64,000 nt of DNA from Lachnospiraceae bacterium C10 (GTDB taxonomy: Bacteria > Bacillota > Clostridia > Lachnospirales > Lachnospiraceae). This document shows positions 1 to 8,897 of the stretch, piece by piece (positions within the stretch are counted from its first letter, which is position 1; the number at the start of each line of letters is the position of its first letter). Under the pieces are notes generated by a model that saw nothing but the letters and a program-made list of their open reading frames with translations, did not search any database and was not told where the DNA came from. Both the position numbers and the translations under genes were made by a program. The stretch lies in the NCBI GenBank assembly GCA_900100095.1, contig FMTN01000008.1:1-64000 (forward strand). Direction: 5' to 3'.

Positions 1-177
<177 letters not shown>

Positions 178-354
178 TAATCTCACGATTTAAGATGTTC
201 GTTTCATCCAGTACTTTAGATGAAGCTTAGCTTCTCTTCTTTACTGTCTTTAGGTTTCGAGTCTTCTCGAATAAAATTCTCTTGGAATCTTTCAAGGTTG
301 TTTCACTGTTCAATTTTCAAGGAACTTATGTCCCCTCTCGAGGATTGCTTGACT

Positions 355-383
355 ATCTTATCAAATCAATCACCCTTTGTCAA
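355..383 (-). promoter_or_regulatory. rRNA operon promoter
   Basis: On the minus strand a perfect -35 TTGACA (378-383) is followed after 17 bases by TAAGAT (355-360). It lies about 180 bases upstream of the 16S 5' end and just after the tRNA-Ser(GGA) gene, so it probably starts the rRNA precursor. The leader at 178-348 holds no gene. It contains an AT-rich stretch ending in a CTTGAAAATTGAACAG-type segment of the kind common in rRNA leaders and spacers. Confidence 0.75.
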
Positions 384-390
384 GGACTTT

Positions 391-407
391 CTTGCGATTA
401 TCGCAAG
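391..407 (-). other. Small hairpin behind tRNA-Ser(GGA)
   Basis: A perfect 7-bp inverted repeat CTTGCGA/TCGCAAG with a 3-base loop lies four bases beyond the 3' end of the tRNA. It has no U-run on the minus strand, so it is more likely a 3' processing or stability hairpin than an intrinsic terminator. Confidence 0.4.
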
Positions 408-411
408 AGAG

Positions 412-500
412 CGGAGAAGGAGGGATTTGAACCCTCGCGCCGCTTTCACGACCTGCACCCTTTCCAGGGGTGTCCCTTCGGCCAGCTTGGGTACTTCTCC
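412..500 (-). tRNA. tRNA-Ser(GGA)
   Basis: The minus strand folds as a class II tRNA of 89 nt: acceptor stem GGAGAAG/CTTCTCC with discriminator G, a long variable arm, T arm GGTTCAAATCC, and anticodon stem CACCC/GGGTG enclosing the loop CTGGAAA, hence anticodon GGA (serine). CCA is not encoded. It lies between a second serine tRNA and the rRNA promoter. Confidence 0.97.
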
Positions 501-561
501 AAGGCTGCTCGAATCAAATGACTCTCTTCAGCTATTCGCCATCCTTACGGACGCGAGGGAT

Positions 562-590
562 ATATTAACACATTCATCCAATCAATACAA
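562..590 (-). promoter_or_regulatory. Candidate promoter for tRNA-Ser(GGA)
   Basis: On the minus strand TTGTAT (585-590), a 17-base spacer and TAATAT (562-567) lie about 60 bases upstream of the tRNA. The spacing is ideal but the -35 is only a fair match. The rest of 501-631 shows no other feature. Confidence 0.45.
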
Positions 591-631
591 GCATAAATTT
601 CACTTTATCTTATTAACCAGAATTATGTGAG

Positions 632-717
632 CGGAGAGGGTGGGATTCGAACCCACGCGCCCTTGCGGACAAACGGTTTTCAAGACCGCCTCGTTATGAC
701 CACTTCGATACCTCTCC
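632..717 (-). tRNA. tRNA-Ser(TGA)
   Basis: The minus strand gives a class II tRNA of 86 nt: acceptor stem GGAGAGG/CCTCTCC with discriminator G, a long variable arm, T arm GGTTCGAATCC, and anticodon stem GCGGT/ACCGT with loop CTTGAAA, so the anticodon is TGA (serine). CCA is not encoded. Its promoter overlaps the end of ispD. Confidence 0.97.
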
Positions 718-747
718 ATGGGCTGTGTGTTTCACAGCACGAAAAGT

Positions 748-776
748 ATAATATCACAGTGCATAGTACTCGTCAA
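748..776 (-). promoter_or_regulatory. Promoter for the tRNA-Ser genes
   Basis: Minus strand TTGACG (771-776), 17-base spacer, TATTAT (748-753). The element overlaps the last codons of ispD. A GCTGTG/CACAGC hairpin (722-739) lies between it and the tRNA. That hairpin may end or process the ispD message, but it has no U-run. Confidence 0.6.
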
Positions 777-1464
777 CACTTTTTGCAAAAAAGTTTGCCC
801 AAATTTTATCTTCTTTTGTTGTGAGCTTTCGATTGTTATAATCCCCCATTACCGTCTTCACTCTCGACAGGCCTGTCTGCTCTATAATCATCGCATCATC
901 CGTCACTTTGGACAGACCGTCTCCTTCTGCCTGAAGCTTCCGATATCCCTCCAACAGAAGCGCGCGCTCAAAAGCCTGAGGTGTCTGTATCGCCCGTAAT
1001 GTGCTACGATCCGGTGTCGCTACCGCATACTCCATTTCATCTACTTCTTTAATCGTATCTGTAACCGGCACAGCGGCAACCACAGCCTTTTCTTTTACCA
1101 CAGCATCCATGACCCTAGTAATCAGCTCCTCCGATAAAAAAGGTCTTGCTCCGTCATGTATCAGAACATAGTCTCCCTCTGCACATGAAAGACCCGAAAG
1201 GACAGAATCATACCGCTCTCTACCTCCCGATACAATCTTACGGCATTTTTTAATCTGATACCGCTCTATTATCTCTTCCCTGCAGTATGCTTCATCTCCA
1301 TCCCGTACAACCAGGATAATTTCATCCACCGGGCTTTTCTCGAAGGCTTTCAGGCAATAGCAAAGGACCGGATGTCCGTTCAATCGCATGTACTGCTTCG
1401 GTATTTCCGATCCCATTCGCTTCCCACTGCCTCCAGCCAATACAATTGCTGAAAACTTAGGCAT
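754..1464 (-). CDS. ispD: 2-C-methyl-D-erythritol 4-phosphate cytidylyltransferase IspD
   Basis: IspD transfers CMP from CTP to methylerythritol 4-phosphate, the third step of the non-mevalonate isoprenoid pathway, in the cytoplasm. The 236-residue protein is normal for the family. Visible motifs are the nucleotide-binding loop LAGGSGKRMG (residues 9-18), HDGARPF, PVTDTIK, the substrate segment RAIQTPQAF and a C-terminal N-x-K-x-T-x-x-D-like stretch (NNRKLTTKED). It is the last gene of the tsaE-to-ispD operon. Its ATG follows the tsaD stop codon by one base, with SD AGGAGAG inside the tsaD end, so translation is probably coupled. Confidence 0.95.
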   Translation of the reverse strand: MPKFSAIVLAGGSGKRMGSEIPKQYMRLNGHPVLCYCLKAFEKSPVDEIILVVRDGDEAYCREEIIERYQIKKCRKIVSGGRERYDSVLSGLSCAEGDYVLIHDGARPFLSEELITRVMDAVVKEKAVVAAVPVTDTIKEVDEMEYAVATPDRSTLRAIQTPQAFERALLLEGYRKLQAEGDGLSKVTDDAMIIEQTGLSRVKTVMGDYNNRKLTTKEDKIWANFFAKSVDEYYAL

Positions 1465-1465
1465 A

Positions 1466-2494
1466 TTATCTCTCTCCTAATGCCAGGTTAGGCACCGCAT
1501 TCAAATCCCAACCATCTCGTCGTCCATTGATATAATCATAGTATCCTGCCGCGCCAATCATCGCTCCGTTATCCGTGCATAAGATCTTAGACGGGCAATA
1601 AAACTTCACGCCCCTCTTCCCACAGGCTTCCTCCATTGCTGCGCGGAAGGCACCGTTACTTGCAACACCACCGGCAATCGCGAACTTATCCTCACCGAAC
1701 TGATCAATCGCCATCATTGCATGATCCACCAGTGCGCCCACAACTGCCTTCTGGAAGGAGGCTGCAATGTCCGCTTCATTATATTCAATATCCTTCATCT
1801 TACATCCGTTGATGTAGTTTAAAACTGCAGATTTAAGGCCCGAAAAAGAAAAATCATACGGGTGGTCTGCCACCTTTGCCTTCGGGAAAGCAATCGCATC
1901 CGCATCTCCCTCCAGAGCCTTCTTCTCAATCTTCGGTCCTCCCGGATAGCCCAGTCCAATCGCCCTTGCCACCTTGTCAAATGCCTCGCCTGCTGCATCA
2001 TCAACTGTACGTCCAATAATTTCATAACGGCCATAGTCCAGCACACGCACCAGATGCGTATGCCCGCCGGATACAACAAGACACAAAAACGGTGGCTTGA
2101 GATCCTTATGTTCTATATAGTTGGCGCTGATATGCCCCTCAATATGATGGACTCCAACCAATGGCTTATTTTTTGCAAACGCAATTGCTTTTGCAGCTGA
2201 TACACCTACCAAAAGAGGTCCCACAAGCCCCGGACCATAGGTCACTGCAATTGCATCCAGATCATCCAGTGTCACATCCGCTTCCTTCAGAGCCTCTGTG
2301 ATCACCTGATTGACACGTTCTACATGTTTACGGGAGGCAATCTCAGGAACCACCCCTCCGTACAATGTATGTAACGGAATCTGTGTCGATATAATATTAC
2401 TAAGTACTTCACGGCCATTTACAACGACAGACGCCGCCGTCTCATCGCAGGAACTTTCCAGTCCCAAAATAACCGTTCTATCTTTATCACTCAT
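1466..2494 (-). CDS. tsaD: tRNA N6-adenosine threonylcarbamoyltransferase TsaD
   Basis: TsaD transfers the threonylcarbamoyl group to A37 of ANN-decoding tRNAs, working with TsaB and TsaE. Both partners are encoded upstream in the same operon. The 342-residue length is typical. The ASKHA-type start ([15 protein letters not shown]), the metal-binding HHIEGH segment, the VSGGHT loop and the late SNGAFR and CTDNGAMIG segments are all present. Having the whole t6A set co-transcribed supports the assignment. Confidence 0.97.
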   Translation of the reverse strand: MSDKDRTVILGLESSCDETAASVVVNGREVLSNIISTQIPLHTLYGGVVPEIASRKHVERVNQVITEALKEADVTLDDLDAIAVTYGPGLVGPLLVGVSAAKAIAFAKNKPLVGVHHIEGHISANYIEHKDLKPPFLCLVVSGGHTHLVRVLDYGRYEIIGRTVDDAAGEAFDKVARAIGLGYPGGPKIEKKALEGDADAIAFPKAKVADHPYDFSFSGLKSAVLNYINGCKMKDIEYNEADIAASFQKAVVGALVDHAMMAIDQFGEDKFAIAGGVASNGAFRAAMEEACGKRGVKFYCPSKILCTDNGAMIGAAGYYDYINGRRDGWDLNAVPNLALGER

Positions 2495-2513
2495 GCTGTA
2501 AAAACTTCCTTTA

Positions 2514-3122
2514 TCACTTCATTGCCGATGTCACCGGCGTTCCATCCTCATCTGTCAAGGTAAATGCAAGAATCTTATAATGACCATTTTCATCTTCTCT
2601 TAAAACATACTTCTGGTATGTCTTTGAATAGGAGCTTGCCTCCTTTACGAAGTATGAGGTCTGAACATACGCCAGATCGTCCCCCTTCTTATCTGTTAAA
2701 TAAATAACATCCGAAGTGTCCGAAATCGACGTGTCCACAATCTTTGCCTTACGCAACCGGTAATCCTCCATCTGTCCCTTCAGACTTTTCACATAGGCAT
2801 CCAAAGGATTCTGCTCTGCAAGACTGTCATCCATCAACGCTCTTGCATGCTCCGCAAGGTTTCTAACCTCATCATCACTAAGCTCCTGCCCGGACAGCAA
2901 AAGCTTCACAATGCGGTTGTACCATTTCATTGTCTCACGCGGAGTCGGCGGATAATGCTTTGAAAAATCCGCATCCAAAAGGCGCTGCTTCTCAGAAGCC
3001 GTAGACTTTGCCTGGGCACTCTGCTGCCGTTCCCCCATCGTATTGTTCAAATAGAAATAATAGCCAACCATAACACCTGCACACAGCAGTGTTACTATGG
3101 CAACACGAATGACTTTCTTCAT
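2514..3122 (-). CDS. Conserved membrane-anchored hypothetical protein
   Basis: The function is not recognised. It resembles small lachnospiral proteins of the DUF6715 type, from memory and not verified. The protein has 202 residues, a short basic N-terminus, one hydrophobic segment at about residues 5-23, and a mostly soluble, probably extracytoplasmic remainder with the features of an alpha-helical region followed by a beta-rich C-terminal domain. I chose the ATG at 3122 over an upstream ATG at 3167 because GGAGGA lies at the correct distance, inside the end of rnz. The stop of rnz and this start are four bases apart, so the two are coupled. Confidence 0.8.
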   Translation of the reverse strand: MKKVIRVAIVTLLCAGVMVGYYFYLNNTMGERQQSAQAKSTASEKQRLLDADFSKHYPPTPRETMKWYNRIVKLLLSGQELSDDEVRNLAEHARALMDDSLAEQNPLDAYVKSLKGQMEDYRLRKAKIVDTSISDTSDVIYLTDKKGDDLAYVQTSYFVKEASSYSKTYQKYVLREDENGHYKILAFTLTDEDGTPVTSAMK

Positions 3123-3126
3123 TTTG

Positions 3127-4038
3127 TTAATCCTCCGCAAAATCAAGCTCTGCCATCCGACCATCACGGCCTAAATGAGCCTGAGGAAAAATCTTCCTGA
3201 CATCCTTCATGTAACGCCTTCCATCCGGCATCGACGGAGAGAAATGCGTCAGCCACATTTCTTTGACCTGCGCTTTTTTCGCAAGATCCGCCGCCTCGTA
3301 GAAGGTCATGTGTTTATATTCCTTGGCCTTTTTTTGTTTCTCCGGTTCACCATACATTCCTTCGCAGATGAACAAATCAGACTCTTTTGCACTCTCAATG
3401 ATGGAGTTCGTCGGTCTTGTATCCGTACAATAGGTTACCTTGATTCCACGCCTCTTTGGTCCCATAACCATATCCGGTGTGTAGGTTACGCCATCCATTT
3501 CGACGACCTGTCCCTTTTGCAAAAGATTCCAGCATCTGACCGGGATTTCCTTTTCCTTTGCTGCCACCGGGTCAAATTTGCCCGCCCGCGGCACGTAAAT
3601 GGAATAACCGTAACAGGTTACATTATGGTTCACCCGGAATGCATGGATATCCAGACCACACAACTGTAAATCCTGTGCCGGACCCGACAGTTCTATGAAC
3701 CGTATCTCAAAAGGTAATTCCGGTGCAATCACACGAAGGGAGTTGACCACCTTCTCAAGTCCACGCGGTCCTACCATCGTAAGAGGTTCTGTCCTCTCTG
3801 CATTTCCCATACCAAGAAGCAATCCCGGCAAACCGCTAATATGATCCGCATGGTAATGAGTAAAAAGCATCACATCAATCGGCTTGGGACTCCAGCCCAC
3901 TTCCTTCATAGCAATCTGTGTTCCTTCACCGCAATCAATCAAAATACTGCTGCCGTTGTACCTTGCCATCATCGATGTAAGGTATCGCTTCGGAAGCGGC
4001 ATCATGCCGCCCGTCCCCAACAGACAAATATCTAGCAT
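3127..4038 (-). CDS. rnz: Ribonuclease Z (tRNA 3' endonuclease)
   Basis: This metallo-beta-lactamase-fold enzyme cleaves the 3' trailer of tRNA precursors. The signature H61-x-H63-x-D65-H66 (FTHYHADHISG) is present, along with the N-terminal LGTGG motif and a late LTHFSP histidine. Its 303 residues match RNase Z. Because the two tRNAs in this window lack encoded CCA, a Z-type enzyme that cuts at the discriminator base fits them. It lies in the tRNA-modification operon between rimI and the small membrane protein. Confidence 0.93.
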   Translation of the reverse strand: MLDICLLGTGGMMPLPKRYLTSMMARYNGSSILIDCGEGTQIAMKEVGWSPKPIDVMLFTHYHADHISGLPGLLLGMGNAERTEPLTMVGPRGLEKVVNSLRVIAPELPFEIRFIELSGPAQDLQLCGLDIHAFRVNHNVTCYGYSIYVPRAGKFDPVAAKEKEIPVRCWNLLQKGQVVEMDGVTYTPDMVMGPKRRGIKVTYCTDTRPTNSIIESAKESDLFICEGMYGEPEKQKKAKEYKHMTFYEAADLAKKAQVKEMWLTHFSPSMPDGRRYMKDVRKIFPQAHLGRDGRMAELDFAED

Positions 4039-4053
4039 ATCAATTCCTATCTA

Positions 4054-4515
4054 TTATATATCCTGTATATCCTGCAAAGATGCCACCATCACATCGGCAT
4101 CTTCCACCGGATGACTGTAAAAGTTCCGACGGGTCCCCGCCACCAGAAAGCCGCAGCTTTCATATAATTTATGCGCCGCTTCGTTGCTGCTTCTGACTTC
4201 CAGGAAAAGACGGGTCACCTTCCTTTCGTGGCATTCACTGATCAACCGGTCCATCAAAGCTTTGCCGATTCCACGCCTTCTAGCCCCTGCGTCCACCGCT
4301 ATAGAAGGAATCTCACCCTCGTCAGCTGCAAAATATAAAACGCAGTAGCCACATATCGCTTCGCCCTCTTCTGCTATCCATACCCTCGCCTGCGGATTCG
4401 AACGGGCTGCCAGAAAGTCCTCTTCCTTCCAGGATGACGTCATGGACATTTTCGAAATCGCTGCAAGAGAAACCTCATCTCCGTCCTTCGCCTCCCGTAT
4501 CAGATATCCATTCAT
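4054..4515 (-). CDS. rimI: Ribosomal protein S18 alanine N-acetyltransferase RimI
   Basis: This GNAT-fold acetyltransferase has the acetyl-CoA loop RRRGIGKAL at about residues 79-87 and the NEAAHKLYESCGF motif near the C-terminus. The family acetylates the N-terminus of ribosomal protein S18. Its position directly after tsaB, with the stop of tsaB and this start overlapping as ATGA, is the usual Firmicute arrangement and is the main reason for choosing RimI over other GNAT enzymes. 153 residues. Confidence 0.9.
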   Translation of the reverse strand: MNGYLIREAKDGDEVSLAAISKMSMTSSWKEEDFLAARSNPQARVWIAEEGEAICGYCVLYFAADEGEIPSIAVDAGARRRGIGKALMDRLISECHERKVTRLFLEVRSSNEAAHKLYESCGFLVAGTRRNFYSHPVEDADVMVASLQDIQDI

Positions 4516-5237
4516 GCCTTCTCCTCAGCCTCTTTCGCAAGTCGTTCCTTACGTTCTCTCTCCGCCTGAGACAGACGCAAATACTCCGGCCGAAAGTCTG
4601 CAGCATCTTCTGCCTTCCCGTCCTGATACAGCTGCAACCCAAGTGCAGCCACTGCTGCGGCTCTTTGCTTATTCACATGAGCCGGTGCTTCTATCACCGA
4701 AACATTGCACTGTTCCGCAAATGCCTCACGGAAAACAGGTACGCCATCCCCCAGAATCGCAACAGCTTCTCCGAGGCGATTGATTTCTTCTATGATCTCT
4801 TCTATGGCACAGACCTTCTGTTCGCTTACCACCTGAAAGCTTCCATCCTCTGCGAAGCGATACAGGCCGGTATAGGTCTGATTCCGTCGTGCATCCATCA
4901 ACGGGCAGATGATACGTCCACTCCCGTACAGGTTATAAGCCAGTGCATCCACTGTCGGAACCGGTATGATCGGCTTGTTTAAAGCAAGTCCCAATCCCTT
5001 CGCTGTTGCAGAACCGATACGCAGACCGGTAAAGCTGCCGGGTCCCTTCGCCACTGCGATGGCATCTATACTGTCCAAATCCAGCTTAAGAGACTGCTTC
5101 AATGCATCCAACATTGGAAGCAGCACCTCAGAATGTGTCTTTTTAAAATTAACGGTGTATTCTCCCTGCAACACGTCATCCTCGATCACGGCTACAGAGG
5201 CTACAAGGCCTGATGAATCAATGGCCAGGATTTTCAT
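4512..5237 (-). CDS. tsaB: tRNA t6A biosynthesis protein TsaB
   Basis: TsaB is the non-catalytic ASKHA-fold partner that dimerises with TsaD. The N-terminus MKILAIDSSG, the block GPGSFTGLRIG and the following KGLGLALNKPI segment identify it. Its 241 residues are normal; the C-terminal end is charged and repetitive. It starts two bases after the tsaE stop and overlaps rimI by four bases. Confidence 0.95.
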   Translation of the reverse strand: MKILAIDSSGLVASVAVIEDDVLQGEYTVNFKKTHSEVLLPMLDALKQSLKLDLDSIDAIAVAKGPGSFTGLRIGSATAKGLGLALNKPIIPVPTVDALAYNLYGSGRIICPLMDARRNQTYTGLYRFAEDGSFQVVSEQKVCAIEEIIEEINRLGEAVAILGDGVPVFREAFAEQCNVSVIEAPAHVNKQRAAAVAALGLQLYQDGKAEDAADFRPEYLRLSQAERERKERLAKEAEEKA

Positions 5238-5239
5238 AA

Positions 5240-5671
5240 TTATTCTCCAACTTCTTCTATGGTTATTCTGCGGTAATCAAATCCCCGCTCTAAATCTTTC
5301 TCGATTAAAATCTTCGTACGCCGAGGAGGCAGGATCTCCTGAATCAGCTGTGCCCATTCAATCATGGTCACGCCTTCTCCGTAAAAACAATCCTCATATC
5401 CGATTTCATCCATCTCTTCCACATCTCCAATACGATAGACATCGAAGTGATAGAACGGAAGTCTCCCGGAATCATACTGCAAAACTATGGTAAAGGTCGG
5501 ACTTGATACCGGTTCTGTAATTCCCAGGCCTGCTGCAAACCCTTTTGTAAACACAGTCTTGCCGACTCCCAGATCACCCGTCAGCGTATAGACATTCCCT
5601 GCCTTCGCTTCTCTTGCAAGTGCAAACCCAAGCTCCCAGGTCTCTTTTTCTCCGTTGGTCTCATATACCAT
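5240..5671 (-). CDS. tsaE: tRNA t6A biosynthesis ATPase TsaE
   Basis: TsaE is the small P-loop ATPase that drives turnover of the TsaBD complex. The Walker A sequence GDLGVGKT is at residues 32-39, followed by the family motif SSPTF and the YHFDVYRI and MIEWAQ segments. I start it at the ATG at 5671 and not at the upstream ATGs (5689), because GGAG lies six bases before it and the sequence then begins with the usual E-T-N-x-x-E-T run. It is the first gene of the operon. Confidence 0.93.
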   Translation of the reverse strand: MVYETNGEKETWELGFALAREAKAGNVYTLTGDLGVGKTVFTKGFAAGLGITEPVSSPTFTIVLQYDSGRLPFYHFDVYRIGDVEEMDEIGYEDCFYGEGVTMIEWAQLIQEILPPRRTKILIEKDLERGFDYRRITIEEVGE

Positions 5672-5713
5672 ATCGTTCTCCAGCATCATAAAGTTTACTA
5701 TTATCCAATTTAT

Positions 5714-5742
5714 AGTATAACACGAACCCCGCCATTAGGCAA
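5714..5742 (-). promoter_or_regulatory. Promoter of the tsaE-ispD operon
   Basis: On the minus strand TTGCCT (5737-5742), a 17-base spacer ending in TGT, and TATACT (5714-5719) form an extended -10 promoter. The -35 lies inside the terminator hairpin of ribU (5727-5765), so the terminator of one operon and the promoter of the next share the same bases. Confidence 0.65.
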
Positions 5743-5765
5743 AATCTCTCTGCCTAGTGACGGGG
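5727..5765 (-). terminator. Terminator of tex-ribU
   Basis: The arms CCCCG and CGGGG (outer) and TTAGGCA and TGCCTAG (inner) form a long hairpin just after the ribU stop. The tail is only moderately T-rich on the minus strand. Termination and the overlapping promoter are both plausible. Confidence 0.6.
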
Positions 5766-5775
5766 TCCTCTACGT

Positions 5776-6378
5776 TTATCCGTGAAGAATCGGTGATATT
5801 TTCTTATAAATCAGCCATGTGATCACAACTGAAATCATTCCTTTTACAAAGGTGAAAGGAACATTGAACAGTAACAGGCACTGCCATAAATCCGTTAAAT
5901 GTGGTCCGTGAACAACCGAAAGAATCACATTGTATGCGTCGATGATCACATCTCTTGGCATAAAATTCTCATAGAACGGATAAACTATGAAAAGATTGAT
6001 CGGGAAGCTTAACGCCGCCATTGCCACTGCACCTATCACCGAACCAACCATTGCCACTTTCTTGCATTTATTCTTCTTATACATGATGCCGGCCGGCAGT
6101 ACAAAGATGGCACCAAAAAGGAAGTTACACAACTCTCCTACAAATCCGGACTGTGATGCAGCCAGATGCAGAATATTTTTGATAAATTCAATCAACACGC
6201 CACATACCGGTCCTAAAGAAAATGCGCCTAACAGAGCCGGAAGATCCGAAAGGTCCAGCTTGACAAAGCTTGGCATAACCGGTACCGGAAGTTCAAAATA
6301 CTGTAATACGAATGCCACTGCTGACAGCATCGCTGTAATCGTAATGTAACGGATACGAATACTTGTCTTGTTTTCCAC
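5776..6378 (-). CDS. ribU: Riboflavin ECF transporter substrate-binding subunit RibU
   Basis: RibU is the membrane S component that captures riboflavin and docks with the shared ECF energy-coupling module. The 200-residue protein has about six hydrophobic segments and the RibU block VKLDLSDLPALLGAFSLGP followed by IEFIKN. No FMN riboswitch is present, because the gene starts only 24 bases after tex and appears to be co-transcribed with it. The ECF ATPases and T subunit are not in the window. Confidence 0.88.
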   Translation of the reverse strand: MENKTSIRIRYITITAMLSAVAFVLQYFELPVPVMPSFVKLDLSDLPALLGAFSLGPVCGVLIEFIKNILHLAASQSGFVGELCNFLFGAIFVLPAGIMYKKNKCKKVAMVGSVIGAVAMAALSFPINLFIVYPFYENFMPRDVIIDAYNVILSVVHGPHLTDLWQCLLLFNVPFTFVKGMISVVITWLIYKKISPILHG

Positions 6379-6402
6379 CTAATGCTCCTTTACCTGCAAT
6401 GC

Positions 6403-8772
6403 TTAATCCAGTTTCAATCCAGACAACAAGTCTCCCAGACTACTTCCGAAGGAACCCTTGGATGCACCCTGACCTGTCCCCTTTCTGGAAGGGGTATTCT
6501 TACGACGATGATCTGCCTTCTTTGCGTTGTTCCTGTTGTTGGAACGGTTGCCGGAAGGACGACGCTCCTTCTTTGCCGCCGGCTTCTCCGCCGCCTTCTC
6601 ACCATCCGCCTGTTGATCTCCCTGACCAATTCGCATGGTAAGCGCAATTCTTTGCTTTTTCACATCAACCTCAAGAACTTCCACATCCACAATGTCACCG
6701 ACTGACACTGCCTCTAACGGGTGGGAAATATATTTCTGTGTCATATGGGAAATATGCACAAGTCCATCCTGATGCACACCGATATCAACAAAGGCACCAA
6801 AGTCCACGATATTACGCACGGTTCCCTTCAGAACCATTCCCGGCTTAAGATCCTCCATAGAAAGGACATCACTGCGAAGAATCGGCCGCGGCATATCCTC
6901 ACGCGGATCTCTTCCCGGCTTCTCCAGCTCTTTTAAAATATCCGTCAATGTAGGAAGTCCCACACCAAGCTGCTCAGCCAGCTCTTCCAGTCCCTTCTTT
7001 TTCGCATCGGAGGTCGCATTCTGAAGTCTTCCCGCTGTAACATCCTCCTCGGTATAGCCAAGGATGGAGAGAAGCTGATCGGTTGCCTTATAGCTTTCCG
7101 GATGAACACCGGTATTGTCCAGTGGATTCTTACCGCTTCTGATACGAAGGAAACCGGCACACTGCTCGAAGGCCTTCGGTCCAAGCTTACTTACTTTCAA
7201 AAGCTGCTTACGATCGGTAAACTGTCCGTTCTCTTCACGATAGGCAACAATATTCTTAGCAACAGCCTTACTGATACCGGATACGTAGGATAAAAGCGGA
7301 GCGGATGCCGTATTCAGATCCACACCTACCTTATTAACCGAATCCTCTACCACACCGGACAGGGCTTCACTTAACTTCTTCTGGTTCATATCATGCTGAT
7401 ACTGTCCCACGCCAATGGACTGCGGATCAATCTTAACAAGTTCTGCCAAAGGATCCTGAAGACGACGGGCAATCGATGCTGAGCTTCTCTGTCCCACATC
7501 AAAATTCGGGAATTCTTCTGTCGCCAGCTTACTTGCGGAATATACGGAAGCTCCCGCTTCATTTACGATCACATACTGTACCGGACGGCTTGCCTCTTTG
7601 ATAATTTCTGCAATGACCTGCTCTGATTCACGGCTGGCTGTTCCATTCCCGCAGGAAATCAAATCAATCTGATACTGATCGATCAGTTTCTGAACCACCT
7701 TCTTCGCCTCATCTACACGGTTCTGCGGTGCCGTCGGGAAAATAACGGTTGTATCCAGTACCTTACCCGTTGCATCTACCACGGCAAGCTTACATCCTGT
7801 TCTAAAAGCCGGATCCCATCCAAGCACATTCTTACCTACGATTGGAGGCTGCATCAGAAGCTGCTTTAGATTCTCGCCGAAGACATGGATCGCTCCATCC
7901 TCTGCCCGCTCTGTCATATCATTTCGAATCTCGCGCTCAATAGCAGGAGCAATCAATCGGCTATAGGCATCCTGACATACATTCTCAAGAGTCGCTGTTG
8001 TATTCGGGTTGTTTGCTGTAACAACCTGCTTTTTCAGATATGTTAAAATCTCCTCCTCCGGAGCGCCAACCTTGACAGAAAGAAAACCTTCTTTCTCTCC
8101 TCTATTGATTGCAAGGACACGGTGTCCCGGTAATCCTTTCAACTTCTGGTCAAAGGCGTAATACATCTCATATACGCTCTCTGCTTTCTCATCTCTTGCA
8201 GAAACAATCAGATGTCCCTGCTCTACGGTCAGCTCTCTGATTCTGGTTCTGTAATCTGCCGTATCCGAAATCTGCTCTGCAAGAATATCCATAGCACCGG
8301 CAATGGCATCCTCTACGGTATGAACGTCGTTCTCCGGATCTGCAAATGGAAGCGCAACCTTCTCCAGCGAATCTGTTATATTCTGCTGGGCAATTAAAAC
8401 AGCAAGGGGCTCAAGACCTCTTTCCTTCGCGATGGTTGCACGGGTTCTTCTCTTCGGACGGAACGGACGATACAAATCATCCACAGCCACCTGGGTCTGT
8501 GCCTCTAAAATCTCTTTCTTTAACTCTTCTGTTAAGAGTCCCTGCTCCTCTATCGAAGAAATGACCTGCTGCTTCTTCTCTTCGAGATTACGTAAATAGG
8601 TCAGTCTCTCTCCCAGAGCACGAAGCTGCTCATCATTCAAACCGCCTGTTGCCTCCTTACGGTATCGGGCAATAAACGGGATGGTATTCCCCTCATCAAT
8701 CAACTTAACAGCCGCTTCCACCTGGCTTACTTTCACTGCCAGCTCTGCTGCGATCTTAGCATTCATATCCAT
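6403..8772 (-). CDS. tex: Tex family RNA-binding transcriptional accessory protein
   Basis: Tex is a multidomain nucleic-acid-binding protein: N-terminal helical/HTH region, a YqgF-like RNase H fold (about residues 325-455), helix-hairpin-helix domains, and an S1 RNA-binding domain (about 645-716, PGMVLKGTVRNIVDFGAFVD). The 789-residue protein carries a C-terminal tail of about 70 residues rich in Lys, Arg, Asn and Gly that ends in LGDLLSGLKLD. Such basic tails occur in some clostridial Tex proteins and may add RNA affinity. An SD AAGGAG lies about 12 bases before the ATG, slightly far. Confidence 0.95.
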   Translation of the reverse strand: MDMNAKIAAELAVKVSQVEAAVKLIDEGNTIPFIARYRKEATGGLNDEQLRALGERLTYLRNLEEKKQQVISSIEEQGLLTEELKKEILEAQTQVAVDDLYRPFRPKRRTRATIAKERGLEPLAVLIAQQNITDSLEKVALPFADPENDVHTVEDAIAGAMDILAEQISDTADYRTRIRELTVEQGHLIVSARDEKAESVYEMYYAFDQKLKGLPGHRVLAINRGEKEGFLSVKVGAPEEEILTYLKKQVVTANNPNTTATLENVCQDAYSRLIAPAIEREIRNDMTERAEDGAIHVFGENLKQLLMQPPIVGKNVLGWDPAFRTGCKLAVVDATGKVLDTTVIFPTAPQNRVDEAKKVVQKLIDQYQIDLISCGNGTASRESEQVIAEIIKEASRPVQYVIVNEAGASVYSASKLATEEFPNFDVGQRSSASIARRLQDPLAELVKIDPQSIGVGQYQHDMNQKKLSEALSGVVEDSVNKVGVDLNTASAPLLSYVSGISKAVAKNIVAYREENGQFTDRKQLLKVSKLGPKAFEQCAGFLRIRSGKNPLDNTGVHPESYKATDQLLSILGYTEEDVTAGRLQNATSDAKKKGLEELAEQLGVGLPTLTDILKELEKPGRDPREDMPRPILRSDVLSMEDLKPGMVLKGTVRNIVDFGAFVDIGVHQDGLVHISHMTQKYISHPLEAVSVGDIVDVEVLEVDVKKQRIALTMRIGQGDQQADGEKAAEKPAAKKERRPSGNRSNNRNNAKKADHRRKNTPSRKGTGQGASKGSFGSSLGDLLSGLKLD

Positions 8773-8822
8773 AATAACGAATATCTCCTTAATGTGTAAA
8801 ATCTATCGGATTCGATTTTAAC

Positions 8823-8861
8823 AAAAAAGCCCCTGCCCCACAAGTCCGGGAGCAGGAGCTT
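8823..8861 (-). terminator. Terminator of the SprA-like gene
   Basis: The minus strand reads a stem of about 12 bp (AAGCTCCTGC pairing with GCAGGGGCTT, one mismatch) followed by TTTTTTGTT. It lies between the SprA-like gene and tex, so tex must use its own promoter in 8773-8822 or depend on read-through. I see no clear promoter there. Confidence 0.85.
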
Positions 8862-8897
8862 CACCATATCAAGCTTCTCTTCGTAAAAATCCCAATT

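Noticed and set aside
6379-6402. FMN riboswitch for ribU
   Set aside because: Only 24 bases separate ribU from tex, too few for the element, and tex has none of the expected sequence at its end.
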